From contig NZ_LMUO01000011.1 of assembly GCF_009765905.1 (NCBI RefSeq), positions 124,001 to 188,000 on the forward strand: DNA of 64,000 bases, in the 5' to 3' direction. Shown here piece after piece: positions 42,626 to 50,834 of the stretch. The first letter of the stretch is position 1. The number at the start of each line of letters is the position of its first letter. The position numbers and the translations under genes are program-made. The notes under the pieces were generated by a model. The model worked only from the letters and a program-made list of their open reading frames with translations, searched no databases and was not told the DNA's origin. This DNA comes from Mucilaginibacter sp. L196. Lineage in GTDB: Bacteria > Bacteroidota > Bacteroidia > Sphingobacteriales > Sphingobacteriaceae.

Positions 42626-43157
42626 AATTTAATTCTTTCCGCATTTTAACCACTTCCAATTTTTCACCATCGGGCATGTCAACAATAATGTTCGAAATAC
42701 TTTTATAGCCCATTGCTTTGTATAACGGCTCGCCAGGTAAGGTGGCGCCCAGTTCCATAGCTGCAAAGCCATTATTCATTGCTTCTGTTTCACAATGCTG
42801 TATCAGCATTTTACCAATACCTTGTCGGGCCCATGCGGGGTCAACAAAAAATGCACGTATACGGGCGGCGTCGGTATTTGGGTCAAGCAACGGGTCGGCT
42901 ATGCTTTTATGTTGATCGCCACCGTAAAGGGTTTTTCTTTTACTCCATCCGCCGCAGGCTATAATTTTACTGTCTTCTTCAATTACATAATAAGTACCGT
43001 CAATCAATAGCTGTGTATCAACCCCGAAAATGTATTTTATCGAGCTTTCTATTTGGTTGGCGGTGTAATATCCATTACTAAGGCCCCTTACCGATAAGGC
43101 AATTAATTTTTGCAATACAGGTATATCGTCGGTAACTGCTAAGCGGGTAGTAAACAT
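42618..43157 (-). CDS. GNAT family N-acetyltransferase
   Basis: 179 residues. The acetyl-CoA-binding motif is AFFVDPAWARQGIGKMLIQH (R/Q-x-x-G-x-G/A), followed by the ELGATLPGEPLYKAMGYKSI block. The N-terminus AVTDDIPVLQKLIALSVRGL is typical. It transfers an acetyl group to an amine, substrate unknown. Cytoplasmic. Single gene, convergent with the secreted NTF2-like protein. Confidence 0.87.
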   Translation of the reverse strand: MFTTRLAVTDDIPVLQKLIALSVRGLSNGYYTANQIESSIKYIFGVDTQLLIDGTYYVIEEDSKIIACGGWSKRKTLYGGDQHKSIADPLLDPNTDAARIRAFFVDPAWARQGIGKMLIQHCETEAMNNGFAAMELGATLPGEPLYKAMGYKSISNIIVDMPDGEKLEVVKMRKELNSK

Positions 43158-43169
43158 TTAGTTAAGTAT

Positions 43170-43339
43170 AAAAAAAAATATTTGTTTTTGTGCAACCTGC
43201 GTTGCTTTTCCTGTGTCTTATAGGTGCAGGCATGCATTAATATAGCAATGCCAGAAGATCATAAACGTGTCCAATTATGATTGATTGAATTACGTTTAGT
43301 AGTTTATGAGTTGCCCCCATCCAGGATGGGGGCTTTTTT
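43170..43339 (+). ncRNA. Candidate structured small RNA with its own terminator
   Basis: A 184-bp gap between two minus-strand genes carries a plus-strand rho-independent terminator (43313-43339) with no plus-strand gene before it. Upstream of it are several possible stems: GCAAC-CTGC-GTTGC, CCTG...CAGG, GCAT...ATGC and ATCATAA-N10-TTATGAT. The upstream TATAAAAAAAAATATTTG stretch is promoter-like. No credible ORF lies inside. This is inference from structure only. Confidence 0.35.
43313..43339 (+). terminator. Strong plus-strand terminator without a plus-strand gene
   Basis: GCCCCCAT-CCAGG-ATGGGGGC followed by TTTTTT. The T-tract is on the plus strand only, whereas both flanking genes are on the minus strand, so the transcript it ends must start in the 155 bp before it or be antisense to the GNAT gene. 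Confidence 0.8.
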
Positions 43340-43341
43340 GT

Positions 43342-43998
43342 TTAATTTACATACGGTTGCAGCACCTTCTGCCATTTATCATAACCCTTGCTGTTTAAAT
43401 GCAAATAGTCGCCCTGAAAAAGACTCGAATCCGGAGCAGTTGTGCCCGGTTTATCAATAGCATCTACCAAATCAATATAATGGGCTTTAGGTTTATTGCT
43501 CAAATATGCTTTTACAAGGGCGTTGGCTTTATAAACTTCGGTAAAATACCTAACCCTGCTCGGGCTTGGTTTTATCGACATAAAATAGATCTCGGCCATC
43601 GGTAATTTCTCTCTTATCATCAAATACAGTTTGGTAAACTCATCAGCAATAAATGTTGCCGATTTGCCTGCCGCTATATCATTTTCGCCTGCATAAATAA
43701 ATATTTTGCGGGGATGATAGGGGAATAAAATATAGGGCGTATAGTAATCTACAATCTGCCACAGTTCGCAACCACCAACACCACGGCGGATGATAGGCTC
43801 ATTGGAAAAACGCTGTTCCAGGTCAGTCCATTTGCGGATTGATGAACTACCGATAAACAAAATGCCATCCGGCTTTGGGAAACTTAGGCTATCCTGGTGT
43901 TTAAAGGCACGGATTTCATTTGCAAAAGGAAAATCTTGTTGCGCGAATGAACGGGTAAATGCAAGCAGCAGAAAAAATAATATTAGTTTTACTTTCAT
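43342..43998 (-). CDS. Secreted SGNH/GDSL hydrolase
   Basis: 218 residues with a signal peptide (LILFFLLLAFTRSFAQ). The SGNH blocks are in order: I, GILFIGSSSIRKW with the nucleophile Ser; II, RRGVGGCELWQI with Gly; III, IYAGENDIAAGKS with Asn; and V, DYLHLNSKGYDKW with Asp and His. It is probably an esterase acting on acyl or acetyl groups of a carbohydrate in the periplasm; the substrate is not known. Single gene. Confidence 0.88.
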   Translation of the reverse strand: MKVKLILFFLLLAFTRSFAQQDFPFANEIRAFKHQDSLSFPKPDGILFIGSSSIRKWTDLEQRFSNEPIIRRGVGGCELWQIVDYYTPYILFPYHPRKIFIYAGENDIAAGKSATFIADEFTKLYLMIREKLPMAEIYFMSIKPSPSRVRYFTEVYKANALVKAYLSNKPKAHYIDLVDAIDKPGTTAPDSSLFQGDYLHLNSKGYDKWQKVLQPYVN

Positions 43999-44091
43999 TA
44001 CAGTTAGATGTTATAAATTGGTTGTTATATCCACGAAATTAAAAATACTTATACTTAAATCATAACGCGCGAAATCTGCGTTATATAGCCT

Positions 44092-44628
44092 ATGAATAAA
44101 AAATATCTGCCCTTATTGTTTTTGTTGTTAGCAATGAATTGTGCCATAGCACAGGTAAAATATACATTAACTAAAGCAACCGTCACCTTCCAGATAAAAA
44201 ACATGGGCTTTAATACCGGTGGCAATATAAATGATGTGCATGCTAATATCCTGTTTGATGCCGCTAACTTAGGCTCGAGCAGTATTGAAGCATCTGCCGA
44301 TACGAAAAGCCTGAACACAGGTAACGACATGAAAGATGAGCACCTCAAAAGTGCCGACTATTTTGATGTTGCCACATATCCCAAAATCAGCATGAAATCT
44401 GTTGCTATTAAACACAAAGGCGGCAATAATTATTTGGGGCAATTTAATGTCACCATAAAAAATAAAACCCAACTATTGGATGTACCGTTTACCTATACCG
44501 AAAGCGGAAGTACAGCCGATTTTAATGGCATCTTAAAACTAAAGCGTTCCGATTTCGGGATAGGGGGTAGTAGCATGGTAATGTCAAACGATGTTACGGT
44601 AAATATTGATGTGGAAGCCAGTAAATAA
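44092..44628 (+). CDS. YceI family protein
   Basis: 178 residues with a signal peptide (YLPLLFLLLAMNCAIAQ). The lipocalin-like YceI pattern is clear: TKATVTFQIKNMGFNTGGNI, ILFDAANLGSSSIEASADTK, NDMKDEHLKSADYFDVATYP, PKISMKSVAI and a C-terminal DVTVNIDVEA. The family binds long isoprenoid (polyprenyl-type) lipids in the periplasm. Single gene followed by repeats. Confidence 0.88.
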   Translation: MNKKYLPLLFLLLAMNCAIAQVKYTLTKATVTFQIKNMGFNTGGNINDVHANILFDAANLGSSSIEASADTKSLNTGNDMKDEHLKSADYFDVATYPKISMKSVAIKHKGGNNYLGQFNVTIKNKTQLLDVPFTYTESGSTADFNGILKLKRSDFGIGGSSMVMSNDVTVNIDVEASK

Positions 44629-44634
44629 AAATCA

Positions 44635-44664
44635 TGTCATTGCGAGGAACGAAGCAATCGCGAA
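44635..44664. repeat. Solo arm, family B copy 2
   Basis: TGTCATTGCGAGGAACGAAG then CAATCGCGAA, the exact reverse complement of the 25157-25187 arm over its length. It immediately precedes a family A element. Confidence 0.7.
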
Positions 44665-44681
44665 TTTGCATAGCTAACCAA

Positions 44682-44758
44682 TTGTCATTCTGAGGTACGA
44701 AGAATCTGTACTGATGTAAACTACTTTACAGATTCTTCGCTAGCGCTCAGAATGACAA
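44682..44758. repeat. Palindromic element, family A copy 6
   Basis: Left arm TTGTCATTCTGAGGTACGAA then GAATCTGTA, right arm TACAGATTCTTCGCTAGCGC then TCAGAATGACAA, short spacer. It lies between the YceI gene and the PhoR-like kinase. Confidence 0.88.
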
Positions 44759-44800
44759 TTATTAAAACCTATTAACATAAATATAACCTCTGCGCTGTAA

Positions 44801-44828
44801 GCTAATCATTTACAAATTGTAAATTAGC
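44801..44828 (+). promoter_or_regulatory. Palindrome upstream of the PhoR-like kinase
   Basis: GCTAATCATTTACAAATTGT then AAATTAGC: outer GCTAAT/ATTAGC and inner TTACAA/TTGTAA pairs, ending 2 bp before the ATG at 44831 and overlapping a TAAATTAG near-match to the minus-7 box. It may be an operator. Confidence 0.35.
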
Positions 44829-44830
44829 GC

Positions 44831-45895
44831 ATGAAATTGCGCGTACTTGTTTTAATAAACGCGGCAGCGGTTGCCGTTACCTTATCCGCACTAAACTATT
44901 ATTTCAGGCATAATTGGTACGATGTGGCAATAACCTTTGGGGTTACCATAATTACCAGTTTCTTGATTTTTTATTGGTTGATAGAAAAATATATCTACTC
45001 CAAAATAAAGCTCATTTATAAACTAATCCACAACCTTAAATTAGGTCGCGACCTGCGTGATGCCTTAGGTGAGCACGTAAGCGCCGACCCAATAAATGAT
45101 GTAGAGAACGAGGTAAAAGAGTGGGCCAAACAAAAGAAAATAGAGATTGATGAACTACGTACGCAGGAGAAATTCCGCCGGGATTTTTTGTCCAATATCT
45201 CTCACGAATTTAAAACACCGCTATTCGCTATACAGGGATATATTGAAGCTATACAGGATGATGAGTTTGATGACCTGGATATGGCCAAAGACTTTTTAAC
45301 CAAAGCCGCTCGCAATGTTGATCGTTTAAGCTACCTGATCAAAGACCTGGATGAGATTTCAAAACTGGAAACCGGTGAAATGGCTATCAATTACACCAAG
45401 TTTAAAATAAATGATTTGATTAAAGAGGTTTTTGAATCGATGGAGATGAAGGCTTCACAGCACCATATTAAATTAGTATTCAAACAAAAATATGACGAGC
45501 CGATACCTGTTTATGCTGACAGGGAAAAGATGGTGCAAGTATTGGTGAACCTCATTGATAATTCCTTAAAATATGGTAAAGAAGGTGGAAGCACCTCGAT
45601 AAGTTTATTTGAATTGCACGACCAGGTTTTGGTTGAAGTAACTGACGATGGCATAGGTATCGAAGAAAAATATCTGCCACGCCTGTTTGAACGCTTTTTC
45701 AGAACAGATACCAGTCGTTCAAGGCAGATAGGCGGCTCTGGATTGGGGCTGGCTATCGTAAAGCATATTGTGGAGGCCCATCAGCAAACCATTAATGTGC
45801 GCAGTACCGAAGGCCTGGGCTCTACTTTTGGCTTCACTTTGCAGAAGAATAAACCGGCTTTACAATTCCCTAACATTCCTGTTTTAAAAAGTTAA
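44831..45895 (+). CDS. PhoR-like sensor histidine kinase
   Basis: 354 residues. Two N-terminal transmembrane helices with almost no periplasmic loop, a coiled-coil linker, then a HisKA domain with His125 in FLSNISHEFKTPLFAIQGYI and an ATPase domain with LVNLIDNSLKYG (N box), DDGIGIEEKYLPRLFERFF and GGSGLGLAIVKHIVEAH. The kinase lies directly upstream of the DUF47/PiT phosphate uptake genes (50-bp gap), so it is probably the phosphate-responsive PhoR. The cognate response regulator is not in the window. Confidence 0.87.
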   Translation: MKLRVLVLINAAAVAVTLSALNYYFRHNWYDVAITFGVTIITSFLIFYWLIEKYIYSKIKLIYKLIHNLKLGRDLRDALGEHVSADPINDVENEVKEWAKQKKIEIDELRTQEKFRRDFLSNISHEFKTPLFAIQGYIEAIQDDEFDDLDMAKDFLTKAARNVDRLSYLIKDLDEISKLETGEMAINYTKFKINDLIKEVFESMEMKASQHHIKLVFKQKYDEPIPVYADREKMVQVLVNLIDNSLKYGKEGGSTSISLFELHDQVLVEVTDDGIGIEEKYLPRLFERFFRTDTSRSRQIGGSGLGLAIVKHIVEAHQQTINVRSTEGLGSTFGFTLQKNKPALQFPNIPVLKS

Positions 45896-45925
45896 CATTA
45901 ACTTAACATAGTTAGCGTACATTTG
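45892..45925 (+). promoter_or_regulatory. Candidate Pho-box-like direct repeats and minus-7 box before DUF47/PiT
   Basis: TTAACA at 45892-45897 and again at 45903-45908 (period 11 bp, the spacing of PhoB/PhoP half-sites), then a perfect TACATTTG box at 45918-45925, 20 bp before the DUF47 ATG. The repeats occupy the minus-33 region, where an activator would be expected. The first repeat overlaps the kinase stop codon. Confidence 0.5.
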
Positions 45926-45945
45926 TTAAAATTCCATCAAAAAGT

Positions 45946-46596
45946 ATGTCATTAAACAGCATATTCCAGTACTTTGTACCCAAAGAGAAGAAGATATTTT
46001 TCCCTTTATTTGAGCAGGCAGCCAGCAATGTTGTAGCTATAGCTACTATACTTGTTGAAGCAGTAAACTCTGCAAACCCTGTAACCCGCGAGGAGTTATT
46101 TAAGCAAATTGATAAGCTGGAAAACAAAGGTGACGAGCTTACCCACCAGATTTACCTGGAGTTAGGAAAGAATTTTATTACCCCATTTGACCGCGAAGAC
46201 ATACATGCGCTTGCAACCGCGATTGATGATGTTGCTGATAATATACAAGGTGCGGCAAACCGCATGAGCCTTTACCGTATCGACGAATATAACGAGCATA
46301 TCCGCAAACTATCCGACCTGATATTACAGGGTAGTGTTGATCTGGAAAAGGCCGTACGCGAGTTGAAGGATCTGCGTAATATACGTGCCATTGCCGATTC
46401 ATGTATCAGGATAAACAGTATTGAAAACCAGGCCGATTATGTATTTGACCGCGCGGTTGCCGATTTGTTTTTATATGAAACCGATGCGATCAAGCTTATT
46501 AAATACAAAGAAATATTAGCCGCCCTTGAAAACGCCACCGATATGTGCGAAGATGCCGCTAACGTAATGGAATCAATATTAGTTAAAAACGCTTAA
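45946..46596 (+). CDS. DUF47 (PhoU-like) phosphate transport accessory protein
   Basis: 216 residues, all-helical. NSIFQYFVPKEKKIFFPLFEQA is the family start; the repeated E-x-x-x-D/E motifs (KQIDKLENKGDELTHQIYLE and NSIENQADYVFDRAVADL) bind metal clusters in PhoU-like folds. In bacteria it accompanies and regulates PiT transporters. It starts 50 bp after the kinase and is 16 bp before the PiT gene, so it is co-transcribed with the transporter. Confidence 0.9.
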   Translation: MSLNSIFQYFVPKEKKIFFPLFEQAASNVVAIATILVEAVNSANPVTREELFKQIDKLENKGDELTHQIYLELGKNFITPFDREDIHALATAIDDVADNIQGAANRMSLYRIDEYNEHIRKLSDLILQGSVDLEKAVRELKDLRNIRAIADSCIRINSIENQADYVFDRAVADLFLYETDAIKLIKYKEILAALENATDMCEDAANVMESILVKNA

Positions 46597-46612
46597 AGCA
46601 CTATTCTATTAG

Positions 46613-47623
46613 ATGGTAACCACCTTACTTGTTGTTGTAGTTGCACTGGCGTTAATATTTGATTACACCAACGGCTTTCACGATGCTGCAAACTCTATTG
46701 CCACCATCGTGTCAACCAAAGTGTTAACACCTTTCCAGGCTGTAGTTTGGGCTGCTGCATTTAACTTTCTGGCATACTTTATTGTTAAGGATCACAAAGT
46801 AGCCAATACGATATCAAAAATAGTTAACGAGCATTTTATAACTATGCATGTTATCCTGGCAGGTTTAGTTGCCGCCATTACATGGAATTTAACTACCTGG
46901 TGGTTTGGTATCCCCTCAAGTTCATCGCATACCTTAATTGGTGGTTTTGCGGGTGCGGGTATCACCAATGCTTTTTATATGGGTGTTAACGGCTTAACCG
47001 CCATTAATATAAAACTAATTCTTACAACAATCGCCTACATAGTATTGGCCCCGGTAATTGGTTTAGTGATAGCCTATATTGTAACAATAATCATCCTGCA
47101 TATCTGTAAACGATCGCGACCATCAACAGCTGAAAGATGGTTTAAAAGGCTTCAGTTGGTATCATCAGCTGCATTAAGCTTTGCGCATGGTACCAACGAT
47201 GCGCAAAAAGTGATGGGTATTTTATATGTAACGCTTATCGCCTCAAAAATAATAGTACCCGGTGCCGCAATGCCCGATTGGATTCCGTTGGCTTGTTACT
47301 CAGCCATCGCATTAGGAACCATGTCTGGTGGTTGGAAGATCGTAAAAACTATGGGTTCCAAAATCACCAAAATTACCCCGCTTGAAGGCGTAAGTGCCGA
47401 AACTGCCGGCGCAGTAACATTATTACTTACCGAGCACTTTGGTATCCCGGTATCAACCACGCATACTATTACAGGTTCAATTATTGGTGTAGGCTTAACT
47501 AAACGTGTATCTGCTGTACGCTGGGGTGTAACCATCAATCTAATTTGGGCATGGATAATAACTATTCCGATTTCTGCGTTAATTGCAGGAATAGTTTTTA
47601 TGCTGCTTAGGTTTGTTGCATAA
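46613..47623 (+). CDS. PiT family inorganic phosphate transporter
   Basis: 336 residues with about ten transmembrane helices and the duplicated PiT signature: IFDYTNGFHDAANSIATIVS near the N-terminus and LSFAHGTNDAQKVMGILYV in the second half, plus two GIPSSSSHTLIGGF / GIPVSTTHTITGS repeats. It is a low-affinity phosphate:cation symporter of the inner membrane. It forms an operon with DUF47 (16-bp gap). The gap to the following DUF4197 gene is 43 bp. Confidence 0.93.
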   Translation: MVTTLLVVVVALALIFDYTNGFHDAANSIATIVSTKVLTPFQAVVWAAAFNFLAYFIVKDHKVANTISKIVNEHFITMHVILAGLVAAITWNLTTWWFGIPSSSSHTLIGGFAGAGITNAFYMGVNGLTAINIKLILTTIAYIVLAPVIGLVIAYIVTIIILHICKRSRPSTAERWFKRLQLVSSAALSFAHGTNDAQKVMGILYVTLIASKIIVPGAAMPDWIPLACYSAIALGTMSGGWKIVKTMGSKITKITPLEGVSAETAGAVTLLLTEHFGIPVSTTHTITGSIIGVGLTKRVSAVRWGVTINLIWAWIITIPISALIAGIVFMLLRFVA

Positions 47624-47666
47624 ACGCAATTAGTATCAACCTCCTAATCATTTAAATTTACCCCTG

Positions 47667-48389
47667 ATGAAGAAATTCTTACTATCAATACCTTTTGCAT
47701 TTTTTGCAATAACTGGTTTACAAATTATTACGCATAGCGCCCAGGCCTGTGCACAACAACAGCCGTCAATATTTGATATGTCTGCCGGTATTAAGGATGC
47801 CCTGTTGCAGGGAACCAGTAAAAGCACCAGTCAATTATCGGCCCTTAATGGTTTTTTTGGCAATCCGGCAGTTAAAATACTTTTCCCGCCACAGGCGCAA
47901 AAGGCTGAACATACTTTGCGCGGCTTAGGCCTTGGCAAGCAATGCGATCAGGTAATATTATCACTAAACCGCGCTGCCGAAGATGCCGTTGCTCAGGCTG
48001 AACCAATATTTATTGATGCCATAAGGCATATGAGTGTTGATGATGCCGCCAGCATACTATTAGGCCCGCCTGATGCTGCTACCCAATATTTCCGCCGTAC
48101 AACCAGCGTGCAGCTTGCTATGCAATTTAGGCCCATTATACAAGCCAGCTTAAATAAAGTGGGTGCAACAAAGTATTATGGCGATGTAGCGAAAACATAT
48201 AATAAATTACCCTTCGTATCGCACATTAATCCTGATTTAACCGATTATGCTACCCAACAAGCTATTAACGGTATTTTTATTGAGATAGCGAAAGAGGAGC
48301 TAAATATCCGCAGAAACTTGAATGCACGTTCAACCCCGTTGATGCGTAAAGTATTTTCTTTTGCAGATCAGGGTAGAAAAGCGTTTTAA
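47667..48389 (+). CDS. DUF4197 secreted protein
   Basis: 240 residues with a signal peptide (KKFLLSIPFAFFAITGLQII). The mature domain follows the DUF4197 pattern: GIKDALLQGTSKSTSQLSAL, NPAVKILFPPQAQKAEHTLR, LSLNRAAEDAVAQAEPIF and ILLGPPDAATQYFRRTTS. The function is unknown; all-helical, periplasmic. It may be read through from the PiT gene 43 bp upstream. Confidence 0.85.
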   Translation: MKKFLLSIPFAFFAITGLQIITHSAQACAQQQPSIFDMSAGIKDALLQGTSKSTSQLSALNGFFGNPAVKILFPPQAQKAEHTLRGLGLGKQCDQVILSLNRAAEDAVAQAEPIFIDAIRHMSVDDAASILLGPPDAATQYFRRTTSVQLAMQFRPIIQASLNKVGATKYYGDVAKTYNKLPFVSHINPDLTDYATQQAINGIFIEIAKEELNIRRNLNARSTPLMRKVFSFADQGRKAF

Positions 48390-48474
48390 TTCACTGGTTT
48401 TGTTCAGTAACAAATAACTTACTTTGCCAGTGTGCATTAGTATCATATAAACAGTATTTTTAAATAAAAAAGAT

Positions 48475-48873
48475 ATGAAAAAAGTGCTGTTTACCCTGTT
48501 GCTATCTATAAGTACATTCCTTGTATTTGCCCAGTCATATAAAAAGGTCACTGTTTATTGTACTATTTCCTCAAATGGGAAGGTAGATTACGGCGATCTG
48601 AAAAAGCTTTTACCTGATAGTACAAGTGCCAAACTATTGGTTGACCCCAGAACACAGTATGGGATTAAAAAAACAAATCACGTTCTTTTATTAATGAGCA
48701 CCTATGGATGGAAAATTGCTTCTGTTATAGCAGATGTATCAGGTGGGGGCAGGACTTTCACTTCAACTTCCTCAGAATATTTAATGAGCAAAGAGATTTA
48801 TTTGAGTTCATCAGCTTATGCTTTGTACCTGAATACTTTAATCAACATTGAGAAAAAGCCCGCTAAAAAATAA
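48475..48873 (+). CDS. Secreted hypothetical protein
   Basis: 132 residues with a signal peptide (KVLFTLLLSISTFLVFAQ). The mature part (YKKVTVYCTISSNGKVDYGD, STYGWKIASVIADVSGGGR, SSEYLMSKEIYLSS) looks like a small beta-rich fold with the YGWKIA strand seen in DUF4177-like proteins, but I do not assign a family. It ends 13 bp before the convergent anti-sigma gene. Confidence 0.6.
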   Translation: MKKVLFTLLLSISTFLVFAQSYKKVTVYCTISSNGKVDYGDLKKLLPDSTSAKLLVDPRTQYGIKKTNHVLLLMSTYGWKIASVIADVSGGGRTFTSTSSEYLMSKEIYLSSSAYALYLNTLINIEKKPAKK

Positions 48874-48885
48874 TTGCTATAGGAT

Positions 48886-50190
48886 TTACCTTGTAGTAAA
48901 CCTTATTTTCACTTTTACTACTTCGGGTTTGTGGTCGGTGTTAGTTAACCAATGCGGGCCATTTTGTATTAATTGAATAGCGGCGTTATCGGTTTCATCA
49001 CCCAGGCTTTTCTTGATCTTAAAATCACTTAAAGCGCCATACTCATCTACTGTAAATGAAACTTTAACCACGCCCGCTTTTCCATCAGGCGATTTTGCAT
49101 TATCTTTTAAATACTTTTTAAAATCACTCCAGCCATTAGTCGGATGTGCGCCTTCATATACTTGCTGCTCATCATCGCCATTATTCCGTTTAATTCCATA
49201 AGCATTAGTTACTACTACTTCGGCTAAACTATTGCTTGATGCTTGTAGGTTTACAGCTAATAAGTTCTTGTTCACAATAGGTACTTCTTTGGGCAAATAA
49301 CCCACCATTGCAAAGATGAGCACTGAATTACCTGGTACAGAGTGTATGGTAAAATGCCCGTTGGCATCAGTTTGAGTGCCTAACGAAGTACCCTTAATTT
49401 TTACCGTTACACCCGGCATAGGCTGGCCATCTTCTTTTGCTGTTACTATACCGCTAATTGAGTTGTTTATATCTTTAGTCACAGTTATCCCTGCAACTCT
49501 ACCCGAAAGTTCATTATTGACTGGCGATGTGTTGCCTTTTAATTTTAAGTAATCCGGTGAAATAGTTTGTACACTCGCGGTAATTGATGATTTTTTCTGA
49601 GTGCCGTAGCCAATAACGGTAACCTCGCCTAAGCTTGTAGTATCTTTTTTGGTTTCCATAACTTTAGCCTCTGCCAATGCGGGCGCATACATAGCATTAT
49701 CTGCATTAATGTTAGGGGCTGCGTTGCGAGTGCTTCTGCTAATAGTATGAGGTTTATTTTTTGCTATTTGTTTAGTGATGATAGGCGTTGCTGTTATAAT
49801 TGCTTCTGGCGTATCAATGCCTGATGGTTTGGTTAAAGGCGGTGCCTGTTTTGGTTTCGATATTTTTACAAATGTCTTAGTTATTTCATGTGGTTGATGC
49901 CTTAACAATAAGCCGCCAATAGTTAACACGATAAGTATAGATGCCGCGATAGCTATTATCCTCCAAGGGATTATGCGCCGCTCCGCTTTATGGGTACGGT
50001 CATACAAGCGCGTGTATACATCCGTCAGGTTTTGCTGCTGGTCAGCACCCGATTGCTCATAGCCCTCCAATGCTTCCATCAGGAAAGGATCATTCTGCGC
50101 TTCCTTTTCCAGCTGGTGCATAGCATGGGCATCAAGCTCACCTTTAAGGTACTTGTGTATCAGTTGCGATATGTCGTTTTTTTTACTCAC
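48886..50190 (-). CDS. Anti-sigma-like membrane protein with CarboxypepD-reg and TonB C-terminal domains
   Basis: 434 residues starting at GTG 50190, inside the end of the sigma gene (8-bp overlap). Residues 1-70 (SQLIHKYLKGELDAHAMHQL) are an anti-sigma-like cytoplasmic part, then one transmembrane helix (IIAIAASILIVLTIGGLLL). The periplasmic part carries a GYGTQKKSSITASVQTIS block, a CarboxypepD_reg module (SGIVTAKEDGQPMPGVTVKI) and a C-terminal TonB_C-like domain (VVKVSFTVDEYGALSDFKIK). It would sequester the ECF factor and sense or bind a partner outside. It shares 45 identical bases with the divergent VWA gene. Confidence 0.75.
   Translation of the reverse strand: MSKKNDISQLIHKYLKGELDAHAMHQLEKEAQNDPFLMEALEGYEQSGADQQQNLTDVYTRLYDRTHKAERRIIPWRIIAIAASILIVLTIGGLLLRHQPHEITKTFVKISKPKQAPPLTKPSGIDTPEAIITATPIITKQIAKNKPHTISRSTRNAAPNINADNAMYAPALAEAKVMETKKDTTSLGEVTVIGYGTQKKSSITASVQTISPDYLKLKGNTSPVNNELSGRVAGITVTKDINNSISGIVTAKEDGQPMPGVTVKIKGTSLGTQTDANGHFTIHSVPGNSVLIFAMVGYLPKEVPIVNKNLLAVNLQASSNSLAEVVVTNAYGIKRNNGDDEQQVYEGAHPTNGWSDFKKYLKDNAKSPDGKAGVVKVSFTVDEYGALSDFKIKKSLGDETDNAAIQLIQNGPHWLTNTDHKPEVVKVKIRFTTR
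49550..49594. repeat. 45-bp exact inverted repeat, arm 1 (coding)
   Basis: Identical in reverse complement to 51176-51220. It encodes KSSITASVQTISPD in the anti-sigma-like protein; the third codon positions match too, so this is not just conserved protein. Confidence 0.9.
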
Positions 50191-50752
50191 CCTGCTTTTC
50201 TATGCAAATTTTAAGGTTTCGTTTGCCATTTTGTATATAACTTTTAACATCGTTCAAAGCGTACCCGGTATTATCTGCAATCTCTTTATAACATTTTTCC
50301 TCCAGATAGAACATTTGTACACTTTCCTTTTGTTTTGCCGGTAATTTATCCATGCACTTCTCTAAAACCTTCAAATATTCCTCGTTGTATTTATTGTCAG
50401 GATGCAAAACATGCTCACTTTCCATAACATCATCCAAGCCTACTACCTGCATTTTTTTATCATTCCGCAACTGCATCAGGCAATAATTTCTTGATAATAC
50501 ATATACCCAGGGCCTGAATTGTTTGATGTCATGCTGTTTAGCTTTGGTTACCAGTTCTTCAAATATCCCCATCACGGCGTCTTTTGCCAATTCTTCGTCC
50601 TTTAAATACTTTAAGCAAACCCCGTAAATAAGTGATACATATTTCTCATACAATTTACCCAGCACAGCAATATCGCCGTTCAGGCGATAGCTGTTCAGCA
50701 AATCTCCGTCATCTGCTTCATCGGGTTTAATTGTGCGGTTAAAGAAGTTCAT
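50183..50752 (-). CDS. ECF-type RNA polymerase sigma-70 factor
   Basis: 189 residues. Region 2 (GKLYEKYVSLIYGVCLKYLK, AKDAVMGIFEELVTKAKQH, FRPWVYVLSRNYCL) and region 4 (LPAKQKESVQMFYLEEKCYK, EIADNTGYALNDVKSYIQNG KRNLK) are both present with a short linker, as in Bacteroidota ECF factors. It probably controls its own operon and the divergent VWA gene. It overlaps the anti-sigma-like gene by 8 bp. Confidence 0.92.
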   Translation of the reverse strand: MNFFNRTIKPDEADDGDLLNSYRLNGDIAVLGKLYEKYVSLIYGVCLKYLKDEELAKDAVMGIFEELVTKAKQHDIKQFRPWVYVLSRNYCLMQLRNDKKMQVVGLDDVMESEHVLHPDNKYNEEYLKVLEKCMDKLPAKQKESVQMFYLEEKCYKEIADNTGYALNDVKSYIQNGKRNLKICIEKQGE

Positions 50753-50834
50753 GTATCGTGCTACAAAATAATTTTTTTATATGGTTTATGGAAATCGCTT
50801 TTTATCTGCATCCTGTAATAAAACACATACGATT

